A stretch of 64,000 nt of DNA from Methylobacterium sp. Leaf465 (GCF_001424705.1 NZ_LMRA01000012.1:452887-516886); one strand, 5' to 3'; positions 35,869 through 48,729 are shown, counted from the first letter of the stretch. The notes: generated from the letters alone by a model not told the origin. A program made the numbers and translations.

Positions 35869-37401
35869 TCAGAACCCGTGGCGGTCGAGGGTGTCTCGCA
35901 GGATGTCGATCGGAATCGCGTAGTCGGACTGCATCCCGAGATCCGGTGCGGCGCTGCTGCCGTGGATGCAGACGTAGGTGCCGCGCACGAGGCCGACGAG
36001 ATCGAGGAAGAAGTCGTCGAGCATGTCCTGGTTGGTCAGCATCAGGCAGCGCACGCCGGGCTCGGCGAAGGCGAGGTTGCTGAGGGCGGCCCCCATCCCG
36101 CCGATGACGAAGCGTGCGGCGGCGAAGATCTGGACCTGGCGCGCGAAACACTCTGTCTCCGGATGAACGGTTCGGTAGCCGCGCTCCGCCAGCACGGCGA
36201 TCACCTCCGCCTCGTTGACGAGGCGCCGCCGCGCGTTGCGGTTGCGGCTGACGTAGATCCGCTCCGCCAGCGGCTCGGGCGGGGGGCCGATCCGCTGGCG
36301 GATCTCCCGCGCGGAGTCGATGACGAGGGGCGACTTGGTGATCGGCTGCCGGGTGATCGGGGTCGGATAGACCAGTTCCGCGAACACGACCTCGCGCTGC
36401 GTGAGCCAGACGATCCGATCCGCGCCGATGCCCAGGGCCGCCAAGGAGTCCCGGTAGACCGTTTCCATCGCCGGAATGGCGTGAACGGTGACCTTGGCGC
36501 CGTCGAGCAGACCGGCGCGGGCGGCGACGTGGAGACGGGGCAGGCACTCGATGAGCCAGTGCCCGTAATTCTCGGCCCAGAGCTGCCAGAGATGCACCGT
36601 GCGGCCGGACACCCGGCGCGGATGGGGGAGGGTGTGGTGAACCGAACCCGTTCCGTCGGGCGCCAGCGTCAGGGCGCCGAGATAATCGCCGCGATCGCGG
36701 TTGATGAGGCTCTCCTCGACCAGGGCATCGCCCACCTGAACCAGTGCGAACCCGAAGACGCGGGCATCCCGGAATCGGTAGACGCGTGCCCCGGGGGGCA
36801 CGGCCTCGGAGCCGGAGAACCGCGCCGCGAAGTCGGCGATCCGCGGCGGCGCCCCGACCAGTTCGGCGAGGGCCCGCCGATACGGCGGTGCATCGATGGA
36901 GATCGCCGAGGGGGCCGGGATCTCGGCCGCGGGCCGGAGGCGGATCGAAGCGGGAGCGGCATCCGGCTTGCCCACCATCCGGTACCCGCCGTGGCGTCGG
37001 TCCCCTCCGCCCACGGCCGCGAGCCGCTGGTCGAGGAGGCGCGCCGACGGGTTCAGGGCGGGCAGGCGCGCCCGGAATCCCGTGCGCTCCGGCACCGCGT
37101 AGACGCCGCCCCGGGCCAGCATGGGATAGAGGACGGCGAAGGCGAAAGCCCGTTCGGCCTCGGAACAGCGACGCTGGTCGACGATCAGGCTCGGGCCGTG
37201 AAAGCGTGCCAGCCCGCGCAGCCAGCGCCGATCGTCCAGGCGGCCGCATGCCACGGTGACATCGCCCGGAGCCCGGGTCGCGAGATCGGGATTGGCGGTG
37301 ACGAGACAGATCGGCGCCTGAATGAAGCGGCGTCCGAACGGTTCGAGTCCGGGAACGAGTTCATCGCAGAGGATCAGGATCGCGCTCGGCCGCGTTGCCA
37401 T
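35869..37401 (-). CDS. Glycosyltransferase family 61 (DUF563) protein
   Basis: A 510-residue protein. The C-terminal half matches GT61/DUF563: [20 protein letters not shown], then [20 protein letters not shown], and [16 protein letters not shown], which are donor-binding signatures. The N-terminal 170 residues are not recognised and may be a second Rossmann-like domain. GT61 enzymes transfer sugars to glycans in capsule or lipopolysaccharide-type pathways; the product is unknown and no other polysaccharide gene is adjacent. It is divergent from uvrB, with 139 bases between the starts. Confidence 0.82.
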   Translation of the reverse strand: MATRPSAILILCDELVPGLEPFGRRFIQAPICLVTANPDLATRAPGDVTVACGRLDDRRWLRGLARFHGPSLIVDQRRCSEAERAFAFAVLYPMLARGGVYAVPERTGFRARLPALNPSARLLDQRLAAVGGGDRRHGGYRMVGKPDAAPASIRLRPAAEIPAPSAISIDAPPYRRALAELVGAPPRIADFAARFSGSEAVPPGARVYRFRDARVFGFALVQVGDALVEESLINRDRGDYLGALTLAPDGTGSVHHTLPHPRRVSGRTVHLWQLWAENYGHWLIECLPRLHVAARAGLLDGAKVTVHAIPAMETVYRDSLAALGIGADRIVWLTQREVVFAELVYPTPITRQPITKSPLVIDSAREIRQRIGPPPEPLAERIYVSRNRNARRRLVNEAEVIAVLAERGYRTVHPETECFARQVQIFAAARFVIGGMGAALSNLAFAEPGVRCLMLTNQDMLDDFFLDLVGLVRGTYVCIHGSSAAPDLGMQSDYAIPIDILRDTLDRHGF

Positions 37402-37540
37402 GGCGAGGATGGCGGGCACGCAGGCGAGGCGCGATAAATCGCCCCGTGCGGTGTTTCCGGCCTCGGCGGAGCGACGGGCGCGCAGCATCCGGCCGCTGCG
37501 GACCCTTTTCCAAGCGGCCGGTAGAAACCATACTTGCACC

Positions 37541-40489
<2,949 letters not shown>

Positions 40490-40592
40490 CCGCACGGGAC
40501 CCCGGCGGTTTGCCCGCGGCGGGCCGGAACCCATCGGCGGCGGCGGGGCTTGGTTCGGCAACAGACGCCCCCTCCCGTTCGGAGCCTGTCCC

Positions 40593-40976
40593 GTGACCCA
40601 CCCATTCTCGCCCCGCTCCCGGGCAGGCCGCCCGGCCTTCCGGCCCCGCGCCGGCGGTGCGATCACCGCCCTGTTCCTGTCGGGCCTCGCCCTCTCGGGC
40701 GCCGTCGGCCTGCTCGTCGGGCCCGCGAGCCTGCGGCCGGCCTCGGCACAGTCGGTGGCCAATCCCAACGATCAGCCGACGCCCGGCACCCTGCCCGGCC
40801 GCGACACCGCGGCGGGCGCCGCCGAGCGGCCGACTGGCCAGGTCGCGCCGCCGAAGGCGATCTCCGCCCCGACCGCCGTCACCGCATCGGACGCAAAGCC
40901 GGGTGCGCGTACGAACCCGCTGGACCACCTTCCGGCGAAGGATCGCGCGGCCACGGGTGGAACGCGCCGCGACTGA
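40593..40976 (+). CDS. Small exported Pro/Ala-rich protein
   Basis: A 127-residue protein not assigned to a family. A basic N-terminus and hydrophobic segment (ITALFLSGLALSGAVGLLVG, about 24-43) ending PASAQS look like a long signal peptide. The mature 75 residues are low-complexity (Pro, Thr, Ala, Gly) and lack cysteines. It starts with GTG. It lies 50 bases upstream of a YidB-like gene on the same strand. Confidence 0.5.
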   Translation: MTHPFSPRSRAGRPAFRPRAGGAITALFLSGLALSGAVGLLVGPASLRPASAQSVANPNDQPTPGTLPGRDTAAGAAERPTGQVAPPKAISAPTAVTASDAKPGARTNPLDHLPAKDRAATGGTRRD

Positions 40977-41026
40977 GGCGTCGGCGCGGGGCCGCCATCG
41001 TTCATCGACACAGGGGAGAAGCGCAT

Positions 41027-41752
41027 ATGGGTCTGCTCGATCAAGTCATCGGCGGCGTTCTCGGACAGGTGCTCGGCGGCGGGCGCGAGCCCGAGCGGAG
41101 CGGCGGCCCGAGTGGCGGCTCAAGTGGCGGCATGCTCGGCGGGGCGATGTCGCCGATCGTTCAGGCCCTCCTGATGCTGCTGATGTCGAAGGGTGCCGGC
41201 GGCCTCGGGGATCTTCTGGGCGGCGGCCGTCACGACGAGGGCCGCCCGCCCCGCGGCGATGACGGGGGTGACATCGGCGGCTTCGGCCAGGACCGCGGCC
41301 CGGAGCCGGGCTACGGCCGCGATCGGGGCGAAGACGCCTCGCCCCTGCCCGGACGCGAAGGCGATTTCAGCGACCTGTCCGGGATGCTCGACGGCCCTGG
41401 CGACCGTGCCTCGGCCCCTCAGGATCGCAGCGCCGGTGCGGGGCCCTACGCGCATCTCGATCACGAGGCGCAGGACGGCCGCAGCGGGCTCGACGGGCTG
41501 ATCGACCGCTTCCAGCGCGGGGGCCTCGGCGACGTCATGGAATCCTGGATCGGCTCCGGCGAGAATCGTCCCGTGGCGCCCGATCGTCTCGCCGACGCCC
41601 TCGGTTCCGACACGGTGAACGCCCTTCAACAGCGCACCGGCCTGGACCGGGACAACCTGCTGTCGCAGCTCGCCCAGGCCCTGCCCCAGGTCATCAACGG
41701 GCTGACGCCGCAGGGCCGCCGACCCACAGGGGAGGATATCCGGGGCTGGTGA
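41027..41752 (+). CDS. YidB/DUF937-like protein
   Basis: A 241-residue protein that begins MGLLDQVIGGVLGQVLGGG, the YidB/DUF937 N-terminal pattern, and ends with the family C-terminal domain (about 150-235: GLIDRFQRGGLGDVMESWIG, ALGSDTVNALQQRTGLDRDNL, LAQALPQVINGLTPQG). The middle is Gly/Asp/Arg-rich and probably disordered. No signal peptide or function is known. GGGGAGAA lies upstream of the ATG. Its stop is 7 bases from that of the convergent GGDEF gene. Confidence 0.88.
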   Translation: MGLLDQVIGGVLGQVLGGGREPERSGGPSGGSSGGMLGGAMSPIVQALLMLLMSKGAGGLGDLLGGGRHDEGRPPRGDDGGDIGGFGQDRGPEPGYGRDRGEDASPLPGREGDFSDLSGMLDGPGDRASAPQDRSAGAGPYAHLDHEAQDGRSGLDGLIDRFQRGGLGDVMESWIGSGENRPVAPDRLADALGSDTVNALQQRTGLDRDNLLSQLAQALPQVINGLTPQGRRPTGEDIRGW

Positions 41753-41759
41753 CCGCCCG

Positions 41760-43163
41760 TCAGGGCGAACCGAAGCGCATGCCGGGCTCGTAGAGCCGGA
41801 AGGTGTTGCGCCCGGAATCCTTGGCTTGGAACAGGGCGAGGTCGGCATTCCGGCACAACAGGTCGGGCTCGGTCCCGTCCTGGGGCGCCATCGCGACGCC
41901 GACGCTCACGCCGACGGTGACGCTGGTGCCGTCGACGTCGATCGGCTGAGACACGACCTCGATCAGCCGCTGAGCCAGGGTCCGGACGCTGCTGCTCACC
42001 ACGGGTCCGGTCTGGATGATCATGAACTCGTCGCCTCCGATCCGCGCGACGGTGTCCTCGGACCGGACCAGGGCGCGCAGGCGGTTCGCGACCGTCCGCA
42101 GCAGGATATCGCCGGCATGGTGGCCGAGGGTGTCGTTCACGAACTTGAAGCGGTCGAGATCGAGACAGAGGACGGCGAAGGTGGCCCCGCGACGCTGGCT
42201 CACGGCGAGTTCCTGGACGAGGCGCTCGCGGAACAGCGTCCGATTCGCGAGATCCGTCAGGGCGTCGTGCCGTGCCATGTGGGCGATCTGGAATTCCGCC
42301 TCCTTGCGCGCACTGATGTCGCGCGCCGCGGCCACGTAGCCGGTCGCCCGCCCGCCGTCGGCATCGTAGGTCAGGTTGAAATTGACCTCGACCCAGATCC
42401 AGTTGCCGTCCTTCCGGCGGTAGCGCTGGGTCGACACCGCCCGGGTGACGCGCTCCGCGCCGAGATCGGACAGGAGCCGTCCATACGCCTCGGCATCGGC
42501 GGGATGGACCTGGTCCAGGGGCCGGGTGCCGATCAGTTCCTCGGCCTCGTAGCCGAGGAGGGTGCGTGAGGCCGGCGAGACGTAGCGGCGCACGGTGTCG
42601 AGGGTGGCCCAGATCACCATGTCGGAGCTGTTCTCGGCGAGAAGCCGGTAATGGGCTTCGCGCTCCCGCAGCTTGGCCTTCGCCCGATGCAGGCTGAGCT
42701 GCGCCGCCACGACCGAGGCCAGATCTTGCAGCCGCGCGCGATCCTCCGGTGCGAACCGGCGCGGGACCTGATCGACGACGCAGAGGATGCCGACGCGCAA
42801 CCCGGCCTCGGCGACGAGCGGGGCGCCCGCGTAGAACCGGACATGCGGCGGATTGATCACCAGGGGGCTCTCACGAAAGCGCGGATCCGCCCAGGCATCC
42901 TCCACCACGAACACGTCGTCCGACAGGATGGCGTAGTTGCAGAATGCGCCCTCGCGCGCCGTCTCGTCGAGGTCGAGGCCACACTTGGCCAGGAAGTGCT
43001 GGTGGTCCTCCGCGATCAGCGAGACGTAGGAGATCGGCATGCCGAACAGGACCGCCGCCGTGCGGCAGATGGCGTCGAAATGCGGTTCGGGTTCCGCTTG
43101 CAGGATGTCGAGATCCTGCAGCGCCCTCAGGCGCTCGGCTTCGTTGCTCGCTTTGGGGTACAT
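41760..43163 (-). CDS. GAF-PAS-GGDEF diguanylate cyclase
   Basis: A 467-residue cytoplasmic protein predicted to make cyclic di-GMP. Domains: GAF (about 25-160, starting AEPEPHFDAICRTAAVLFG), PAS with PAC (about 168-290), and GGDEF (about 300-460) with an intact IGGDEF active site. The product-inhibition I-site RSED is placed five residues before it. There is no EAL domain and no membrane segment. The signal is unknown; GAF plus PAS suggests a small molecule or redox cue. A perfect 17-bp hairpin lies 37 bases upstream of the start. Confidence 0.93.
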   Translation of the reverse strand: MYPKASNEAERLRALQDLDILQAEPEPHFDAICRTAAVLFGMPISYVSLIAEDHQHFLAKCGLDLDETAREGAFCNYAILSDDVFVVEDAWADPRFRESPLVINPPHVRFYAGAPLVAEAGLRVGILCVVDQVPRRFAPEDRARLQDLASVVAAQLSLHRAKAKLREREAHYRLLAENSSDMVIWATLDTVRRYVSPASRTLLGYEAEELIGTRPLDQVHPADAEAYGRLLSDLGAERVTRAVSTQRYRRKDGNWIWVEVNFNLTYDADGGRATGYVAAARDISARKEAEFQIAHMARHDALTDLANRTLFRERLVQELAVSQRRGATFAVLCLDLDRFKFVNDTLGHHAGDILLRTVANRLRALVRSEDTVARIGGDEFMIIQTGPVVSSSVRTLAQRLIEVVSQPIDVDGTSVTVGVSVGVAMAPQDGTEPDLLCRNADLALFQAKDSGRNTFRLYEPGMRFGSP

Positions 43164-43199
43164 GCGTGCCCTGGATTCCAGCGGACCGGCGAACCCGAC

Positions 43200-43238
43200 C
43201 GGCTGGGCCCGGCACCTCCGGGGTGCCGGGCCCAGCCG
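43200..43238 (-). repeat. Perfect 17-bp hairpin in the leader of the GGDEF gene
   Basis: GGCTGGGCCCGGCACC (43201-43216) is followed by TCCGG and then its exact inverse GGTGCCGGGCCCAGCC (43222-43237); the flanking C43200 and G43238 extend it to 17 bp. No T-tract follows on either strand. On the minus strand it ends 36 bases before the GGDEF start, so it probably lies in the 5' leader or promoter. Confidence 0.8.
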
Positions 43239-43404
43239 ATTGCATCGGGCTGAAAGCGCTCATCGTGTAGTTGGACGGACAGTCTTCCGAAGAACCGGAT
43301 GCCCATTCGCCGAACATCATGTTCGCATCCATTTACGAAATGAGCTTTAACGAGCCAGGTTTGAGCATTTCCCGAACGAAGGTGCGACACGTCATCATCC
43401 CCCG

Positions 43405-44304
43405 TTATTTTGTCGGACGGATCTGGCAAGTCGCGCAAAAGAATGTCGATCGCCCGGATTGGACGATCCGCTCGATCGTGCCAGTACATCCCCGCGCTCC
43501 ACAACGGTGACCGACCCGGTCGTAGACCCGGAACGCGTGTTGAAACGCGCCGCTGCCGCCATCGGTATGGGCGTAATCGCGCAGGGTCGATCCTCCGGCC
43601 GCCACGGCCTCGGTCAGAACCTCGCCGATGACCTTGGCGAGCCGCCGGGCCTTCGGTGTCGGCGTCCCGTCCGGTCTGGCGAGTTGTCCCGCCCGCATCT
43701 CGGGGTGCAGCCCCGCCCGATGAAGGGCCTCGCAGACGTAGATGTTGCCGAGACCGGCGATCAGTCGCTGGTCCAGGAGGGCGGCCTTCAGCGGCGTGAT
43801 CCTGTTGTGGAACAGGCGCGCGACGGCGTCCGCGGTCAGGGCCTCGCTCAGGGGTTCGATCCCCATGCCGGCGAAGTGCCGGCTCTCGCCCAGGGCGGGG
43901 GTCGGAACGAGATCCATGAAACCGAAGCGCCGGACGTCGTTGTAGGTCACGGTGGCGCCGTTCGACATCGCCATGACGACATGGTCGTGCTTGGCGTTGC
44001 CCTGTGCGCCCTCGAGGTAGAAATCGCCGGGTGAGAGATTGCGCCCGTCCGGCAGGGCCACGTCGAAGCGCCCGCTCATGCCGAGATGCATGATCAGCGA
44101 CTCTCCCGAATCGAGACCGGCCACGAGGTACTTCGCCCGACGGGCGAGGTCCATGACCGTGCGGCCCTCCAGGCGCTCGTCGAAGCGGTCGGGGAACGGG
44201 AAGCGCAGGTTCGGACGCCGCAGGATCACGCGGCTGAAGCGGGACCCCACCAGGGCCGGGGCGAGGCCGAGCCGTACGGTTTCGACTTCCGGGAGTTCGG
44301 GCAT
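43405..44304 (-). CDS. mutM: Formamidopyrimidine-DNA glycosylase MutM (Fpg)
   Basis: This bifunctional base-excision glycosylase/AP lyase removes 8-oxoguanine. The 299 residues begin [10 protein letters not shown] with catalytic Pro2 and Glu3 after Met removal. The beta-elimination Lys58 is in RRAKYL, and the helix-two-turn-helix includes [20 protein letters not shown]. The C-terminal zinc finger has the variant spacing C-x4-C (CGARGC), then [16 protein letters not shown]. Divergent from ubiE with 131 bases between the starts, the common Hyphomicrobiales order. Confidence 0.95.
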   Translation of the reverse strand: MPELPEVETVRLGLAPALVGSRFSRVILRRPNLRFPFPDRFDERLEGRTVMDLARRAKYLVAGLDSGESLIMHLGMSGRFDVALPDGRNLSPGDFYLEGAQGNAKHDHVVMAMSNGATVTYNDVRRFGFMDLVPTPALGESRHFAGMGIEPLSEALTADAVARLFHNRITPLKAALLDQRLIAGLGNIYVCEALHRAGLHPEMRAGQLARPDGTPTPKARRLAKVIGEVLTEAVAAGGSTLRDYAHTDGGSGAFQHAFRVYDRVGHRCGARGCTGTIERIVQSGRSTFFCATCQIRPTK

Positions 44305-44435
44305 GCGTGCGATCGGTGTCTTCGGTGCGGCATCGCCGATGGGGCACGTGCGGCGTCGCCGATGGGGACTGGGCTCGGATGGCAGATGGCGATTTCGGCC
44401 ACGTTTCGCTATGAGCGTCCGCGAGAGGGTGGTCC

Positions 44436-45221
44436 ATGAGTTCGGTGAAACGGTCGGTCGATCAATCCGCGGACGAGGCGAGCACGCATTTCGGCTTCGA
44501 AAGCGTGTCCCTCGACGAGAAGCAGGGGCGCGTCGACGACGTCTTCCGCTCCGTCGCCAAGCGCTACGACCTCATGAACGACCTGATGTCGGGTGGGCTG
44601 CACCGCGCCTGGAAGTCGCACCTCATCTCGATGCTGCGGCCGCCGCGCAACCGGCCCTTCCGGCACCTCGACGTGGCCGGCGGCACCGCCGACATCGCGT
44701 TCCGCGCCCTGGAGGCCGGCGGCCCCGCGACGCACACCACCGTGCTCGACATCAACGAGGCCATGCTGCGCGTCGGCGCCGAGCGGGCCGGGGACCGCTT
44801 CACCGGGCGCATCGACTTCGTAACGGCCAATGCCGAGGCGCTGCCCCTCCCGGCGGAGCGGTTCGATGCCTACACCATCGCCTTCGGCATTCGGAACGTA
44901 CCCCGGATCGACAAGGCGCTCGCCGAGGCGCACCGGGTCCTGAAGCCCGGCGGCCGGTTCCTCTGCCTCGAATTCTCGAAGGTCGATCTTCCGGTGCTCG
45001 ACCGGATCTACGACGCCTACTCGTTCCACGTGATCCCGCGCCTCGGCGCGCGCGTGGCCGGCGACGCGGATTCCTACCGCTACCTCGTGGAATCGATCCG
45101 CAAGTTCCCCTCCCCCGGGCGTTTCGCCGGCATGATCGAGGCGGCCGGGTTCCGGCACGTCAGCCATCGGCCCCTGACGGGCGGCATCGTGGCGATCCAT
45201 TCGGGCTGGAAGGTCTCGTGA
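44436..45221 (+). CDS. ubiE: Ubiquinone biosynthesis C-methyltransferase UbiE
   Basis: This 261-residue SAM-dependent enzyme C-methylates the demethoxyquinol ring in ubiquinone synthesis. It shows the UbiE/COQ5 signatures [17 protein letters not shown], the SAM-binding [13 protein letters not shown], and [11 protein letters not shown] and [17 protein letters not shown]. It is the first gene of ubiE-ubiB-coaBC, 31 bases upstream of ubiB. Confidence 0.96.
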   Translation: MSSVKRSVDQSADEASTHFGFESVSLDEKQGRVDDVFRSVAKRYDLMNDLMSGGLHRAWKSHLISMLRPPRNRPFRHLDVAGGTADIAFRALEAGGPATHTTVLDINEAMLRVGAERAGDRFTGRIDFVTANAEALPLPAERFDAYTIAFGIRNVPRIDKALAEAHRVLKPGGRFLCLEFSKVDLPVLDRIYDAYSFHVIPRLGARVAGDADSYRYLVESIRKFPSPGRFAGMIEAAGFRHVSHRPLTGGIVAIHSGWKVS

Positions 45222-45252
45222 CGGCGGGTTTCGTGACGACGCGGGCCGCCTG

Positions 45253-46809
45253 ATGCTCGGCGCCGTCGTTCACCTGGCCCGCGGCGCGCATGTCGGCTTC
45301 GTGCTGGCGCGCGAGGGCGCCCTCGCCCTGGTCGACCCGACCGAGTTGCCGCCGCACCTCCGCCTCGTCCTGCGGATCGGCCGGATGCTGGAGCGTCCCG
45401 GCCTGGGGGTCGGCGCCGGCCCGCTCCAGCGCGCCCTGACGCGCCTCGGGCCGAGCTACGTCAAGTTCGGCCAGTTCCTCGCCACCCGCCCCGACATCGT
45501 CGGCGTGGCAGCGGCCCGCGACCTCGAAACCCTGCAGGACCGTGTCCCCCCGTTCCCGCAGGAGACCGCGATCCGCCTGGTCGAGGCGGCGCTCGGCAAG
45601 CCGGTGGCGCATCTCTTCGTCTCGTTCAGCCCGCCCATCGCGGCGGCTTCGATCGCGCAGGTCCACAAGGCCCATTGCCTGGACCTCGACGGCAACGAGC
45701 GCGTGCTGGCGATCAAGATCATGCGCCCGGGCGTGCGCGAGCGCTTCCAGCGCGACCTCCAGGTCATGCGCTTCATGGCCCGCGTGGTCCATGTGCTCTC
45801 GCCCAAGGCCGAGCGCCTGCGCCCCCGCGAGGTGGTGGAGATCCTCGCCCGCTCCGTGATGATGGAGATGGACTTCCGGCTCGAAGCGGCCGCGATGTCC
45901 GAGCTGGCGCAGAACACCCGGGACGACGCGGATTTCCGCGTGCCGAAGCCCGACTGGGAGCTGACCGCCCGCGACGTGCTCGCCAGCGAGTGGATCGAGG
46001 GCATCCGCCTCAACGACCGCGCCGCCATCGTGGCGGCCGGACACGACCCGAAGGCCCTCGGCCGGGCCGTGATCCAGTCGTTCCTGCGCCACGCCATCCG
46101 GGACGGCTTCTTCCACGCCGACATGCATCCGGGGAACCTGTTCGTCGATCCGACCGGAACGCTCGTGGCCGTCGATTTCGGCATCATGGGCCGGCTCGGG
46201 CACATGGAGCGGCGCTTCCTCGCCGAGATCCTGCTCGGCTTCATCCTGCGCGACTACAAGCGCGTGGCCCAGGTGCATTTCGAGGCCGGCTACGTGCCGG
46301 CGCACCATTCGGTCGAGGATTTCGCCCAGGCGATCCGAGCGATCGGCGAGCCGATCCATCAGCGCAAGGCCGACGAGATCTCGATGGCCAAGGTGCTCAC
46401 CCTGCTGTTCGACATCACCGCCCTGTTCGACATGAGCACCCGCACCGAACTGGTGATGCTGCAGAAGACCATGGTGGTGGTCGAGGGCGTCGCCCGCTCG
46501 CTCGATCCGCAACTCGACATGTGGACCGGCGCGGAGCCCGTGGTGCGCTCCTGGATCGCCCGCAACCTCGGGCCGGTGGGCCGTGTCGAGAGCCTCGGCC
46601 GCGCCGCTCTGACCATCACCGACGTGGTCTCGGACCTCCCCGACCTCGCCCAGCGCCTGCGCCGCATCCTGGTGCGCCTCGACGAGCGGGGTTCCAGCGA
46701 CGCCGGTCGCCTCGACGCCTTCGCCCGGGCCGAGCGCAAGCGCGCGATCTGGTCGACGGTGGCCCTGTGGGGCATCGCCATCGGTGCGCTGGTGATGGCG
46801 TTCCGGTAG
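45253..46809 (+). CDS. ubiB: UbiB/ABC1 family ubiquinone biosynthesis kinase-like protein
   Basis: A 518-residue member of the atypical kinase family needed for ubiquinone synthesis, probably as an ATPase aiding the pathway complex. Family motifs are present: the KxGQ motif in YVKFGQFLATRPD, the Ala-rich loop AAASIAQVHKA, ERVLAIKIMRPGV (ATP-site Lys), FFHADMHPGNLF and VDFGIMG. One hydrophobic C-terminal helix (WSTVALWGIAIGALVMAF) anchors it to the membrane. It sits between ubiE and coaBC. Confidence 0.95.
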   Translation: MLGAVVHLARGAHVGFVLAREGALALVDPTELPPHLRLVLRIGRMLERPGLGVGAGPLQRALTRLGPSYVKFGQFLATRPDIVGVAAARDLETLQDRVPPFPQETAIRLVEAALGKPVAHLFVSFSPPIAAASIAQVHKAHCLDLDGNERVLAIKIMRPGVRERFQRDLQVMRFMARVVHVLSPKAERLRPREVVEILARSVMMEMDFRLEAAAMSELAQNTRDDADFRVPKPDWELTARDVLASEWIEGIRLNDRAAIVAAGHDPKALGRAVIQSFLRHAIRDGFFHADMHPGNLFVDPTGTLVAVDFGIMGRLGHMERRFLAEILLGFILRDYKRVAQVHFEAGYVPAHHSVEDFAQAIRAIGEPIHQRKADEISMAKVLTLLFDITALFDMSTRTELVMLQKTMVVVEGVARSLDPQLDMWTGAEPVVRSWIARNLGPVGRVESLGRAALTITDVVSDLPDLAQRLRRILVRLDERGSSDAGRLDAFARAERKRAIWSTVALWGIAIGALVMAFR

Positions 46810-46856
46810 CCTGCCTTGCAACGCTCCGTCAGGCTCGCCTCCCGAGGGGTTCGACC

Positions 46857-48128
46857 ATGACCCGCCCGCTCCAGAACCGCCGCATCCTCCTCGTCATCGG
46901 GGGCGGCATCGCCGCCTACAAGGCGCTGGACCTGATCCGGCGCCTGCGCGAGCGTGGGGCACAGGTGCGCCCGCTCCTGACCAAGGGGGCCCAGGAATTC
47001 GTGACGCCCCTGGCGGCGGCGGCCCTCGCCGGTGAACGCGCCCATACGGACCTGTTCGACCGGGCCGAGGAAGCCGACATCGGTCACATCAAGCTTGCCC
47101 GGGACGCGGACGCCATCGTGGTCGCGCCGGCCACCGCCAGCCTGATGGCCCGCATGGCCACGGGCGATTCGTCCGACCTCGCCGCCACGGTGCTGTTGGC
47201 CACGACCCTGCCGATCCTGATCGCGCCCGCGATGAACGTGCGGATGTGGCAGCACCCGGCCACGCAGCGCAATCTCGCGACCCTGCGCGGCGACGGCGTC
47301 CGTGTCGTCGGTCCCAATGAAGGCGCCATGGCCGAAGCGGAGTTCGGGCCCGGCCGCCTCGCCGAGCCCGCCGAGATCGCCGACGCGGTGGAGACGATGC
47401 TGGCGGAGGCCCGTCCAGCCTCGGGCTTCGGCTTCCTGGCGGGACGCGGCGCGACCGCCGAGGCGGCGTCCGGCCCCTTGGCCGGCCGGCGCGTGCTCGT
47501 CACCTCCGGGCCGACCCACGAGCCGATCGACCCCGTGCGCTACCTCGCCAACCGCTCCTCCGGGCGCCAGGGCCATGCCATCGCGGCCGCCGCGGCGGCG
47601 GCCGGCGCGACGGTCATCCTGGTCTCCGGGCCGGTGGCGATTCCCCACCCGCCCGGTGTGCAGGTGGTCCCGGTCGAGACCGCCCGCGCGATGCTGGCGG
47701 CGGTGGAGGCCGCCCTCCCCGCCGACCTCGCCATCTTCGCCGCCGCCGTCGGCGACTGGCGACCGGCCGAGACGCGCGCGTCCAAGATCAAGAAGGATGG
47801 CTCCGCGCCGGCGCCCCTCGCCCTAGTCGAGAACCCCGACATCCTCGCCACCATCGCGGGACGCTCGGCCGGGCGCCCCCGCCTCGTCGTCGGCTTTGCG
47901 GCGGAGACCGACCGGGTTCTCGAGAACGCCCGCGCCAAGATCGCCCGCAAGGGTTGCGACCTCATCGTCGCCAACGACGTGTCGCCGGCCGGCGGGGTGA
48001 TGGGCGGCACCGCCAACACCGTCCATCTGGTCGGGCGCGACGGCACCGTCGAGACCTGGCCGACCCTCGACAAGGACGAGGTCGGCCGCCGCCTGATCCA
48101 GCGTTTCGCCCGCCTCCTCGACCCCTGA
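46857..48128 (+). CDS. coaBC: Bifunctional phosphopantothenoylcysteine decarboxylase/synthetase CoaBC (Dfp)
   Basis: This 423-residue protein joins CoaC (about 1-190, FMN decarboxylase) and CoaB (about 205-423, CTP-dependent ligase), two steps of coenzyme A synthesis. CoaC has GGGIAAYKALDLIRRLRERG, an active His in IGHIKLARDAD and PAMNVRMW (Asn). Where enteric Dfp has the reactive Cys in an ACG-x2-G-x-GR context, this protein reads GAMAEAEFGPGRL, without Cys. CoaB has SGPTHEPIDPVRYLANRSSG and AAVGDWRP with SKIKK. GAGGGG precedes the ATG; it follows ubiB by 47 bases. Confidence 0.94.
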   Translation: MTRPLQNRRILLVIGGGIAAYKALDLIRRLRERGAQVRPLLTKGAQEFVTPLAAAALAGERAHTDLFDRAEEADIGHIKLARDADAIVVAPATASLMARMATGDSSDLAATVLLATTLPILIAPAMNVRMWQHPATQRNLATLRGDGVRVVGPNEGAMAEAEFGPGRLAEPAEIADAVETMLAEARPASGFGFLAGRGATAEAASGPLAGRRVLVTSGPTHEPIDPVRYLANRSSGRQGHAIAAAAAAAGATVILVSGPVAIPHPPGVQVVPVETARAMLAAVEAALPADLAIFAAAVGDWRPAETRASKIKKDGSAPAPLALVENPDILATIAGRSAGRPRLVVGFAAETDRVLENARAKIARKGCDLIVANDVSPAGGVMGGTANTVHLVGRDGTVETWPTLDKDEVGRRLIQRFARLLDP

Positions 48129-48172
48129 TCCACAGGCGCGGGACAAGCGTGCGGAGCCGATCGCGGGCTGGC

Positions 48173-48193
48173 GCGTTAAGGCTTGACTAACGC
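48173..48193. promoter_or_regulatory. Dyad GCGTTA-N9-TAACGC containing a CtrA-like half-site pair
   Basis: GCGTTA (48173-48178) and TAACGC (48188-48193) form an inverted repeat. Within it, TTAA-N7-CTAA (48176-48190) differs from the CtrA consensus TTAA-N7-TTAA at one base. It lies 205 bases upstream of a small membrane-protein gene. CtrA binding is a guess from sequence only. Confidence 0.35.
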
Positions 48194-48397
48194 CTCTCGC
48201 CGCATCATTTCGGCGTCGTTCGCACGTGCAGCAGATCCGCTCGCCCGCGCAACTCCACAGGAACTCCCGACCCCAATGCCCAGCGACAGTAGTCGATGGA
48301 CCGCGCCGCCGATGGCCTGCCGCGAGACCCGCGCCTGATCGCTTGATCCGGCTCGCCCGCGACCGGCCCCGATGGCCCGGTCGAACGAGGTGAGCCC

Positions 48398-48685
48398 ATG
48401 ACCTTCTCGAATGCCTTTCCACGCCTGCGCGTCGCCGTGGCGCCCGTGCGGACCCTCAGCTTCCGCCGCGCGGATGGCTCCAAGCTCGTGCGCGTCAAGG
48501 CGCGCCGGCCCAGGACACGGCGTTCCACGCCGGGCGATGCCAGCGTCGCGCTGATCATGGCCGTGATGATGACGCTGGTGTTCGGCCCGGTGATCGGCGT
48601 TCACCTGATCGCCGCCTTCGCGGCGGACGTTCCCCCGCAGGAGATGGTGGCCCGGGGCAGCGGAGCGGCACTGCCGCCGGGCTGA
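48398..48685 (+). CDS. Small single-TM protein of unknown function
   Basis: A 95-residue protein not assigned to a family. The first half is strongly basic (RRADGSKLVRVKARRPRTRR), followed by one membrane helix (VALIMAVMMTLVFGPVIGVHLIAAF, about 50-74) and a short tail. GAGGTGA upstream supports the start. It is convergent with the glutathione transferase gene. Confidence 0.6.
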   Translation: MTFSNAFPRLRVAVAPVRTLSFRRADGSKLVRVKARRPRTRRSTPGDASVALIMAVMMTLVFGPVIGVHLIAAFAADVPPQEMVARGSGAALPPG

Positions 48686-48729
48686 GCGTCCGGCCGTATC
48701 CCTTCTCTTGCTGGGGGGCGGCCCCTTGC

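Noticed and set aside
43439-43500. MutM zinc finger as defective because of C-x4-C spacing
   Set aside because: I recall the same spacing in other alphaproteobacterial MutM proteins and all four Cys are present, so it is probably normal.
45160-46821. 553-codon open frame antisense to ubiB
   Set aside because: ubiB on the other strand has all family motifs; the antisense product has only low-complexity sequence.
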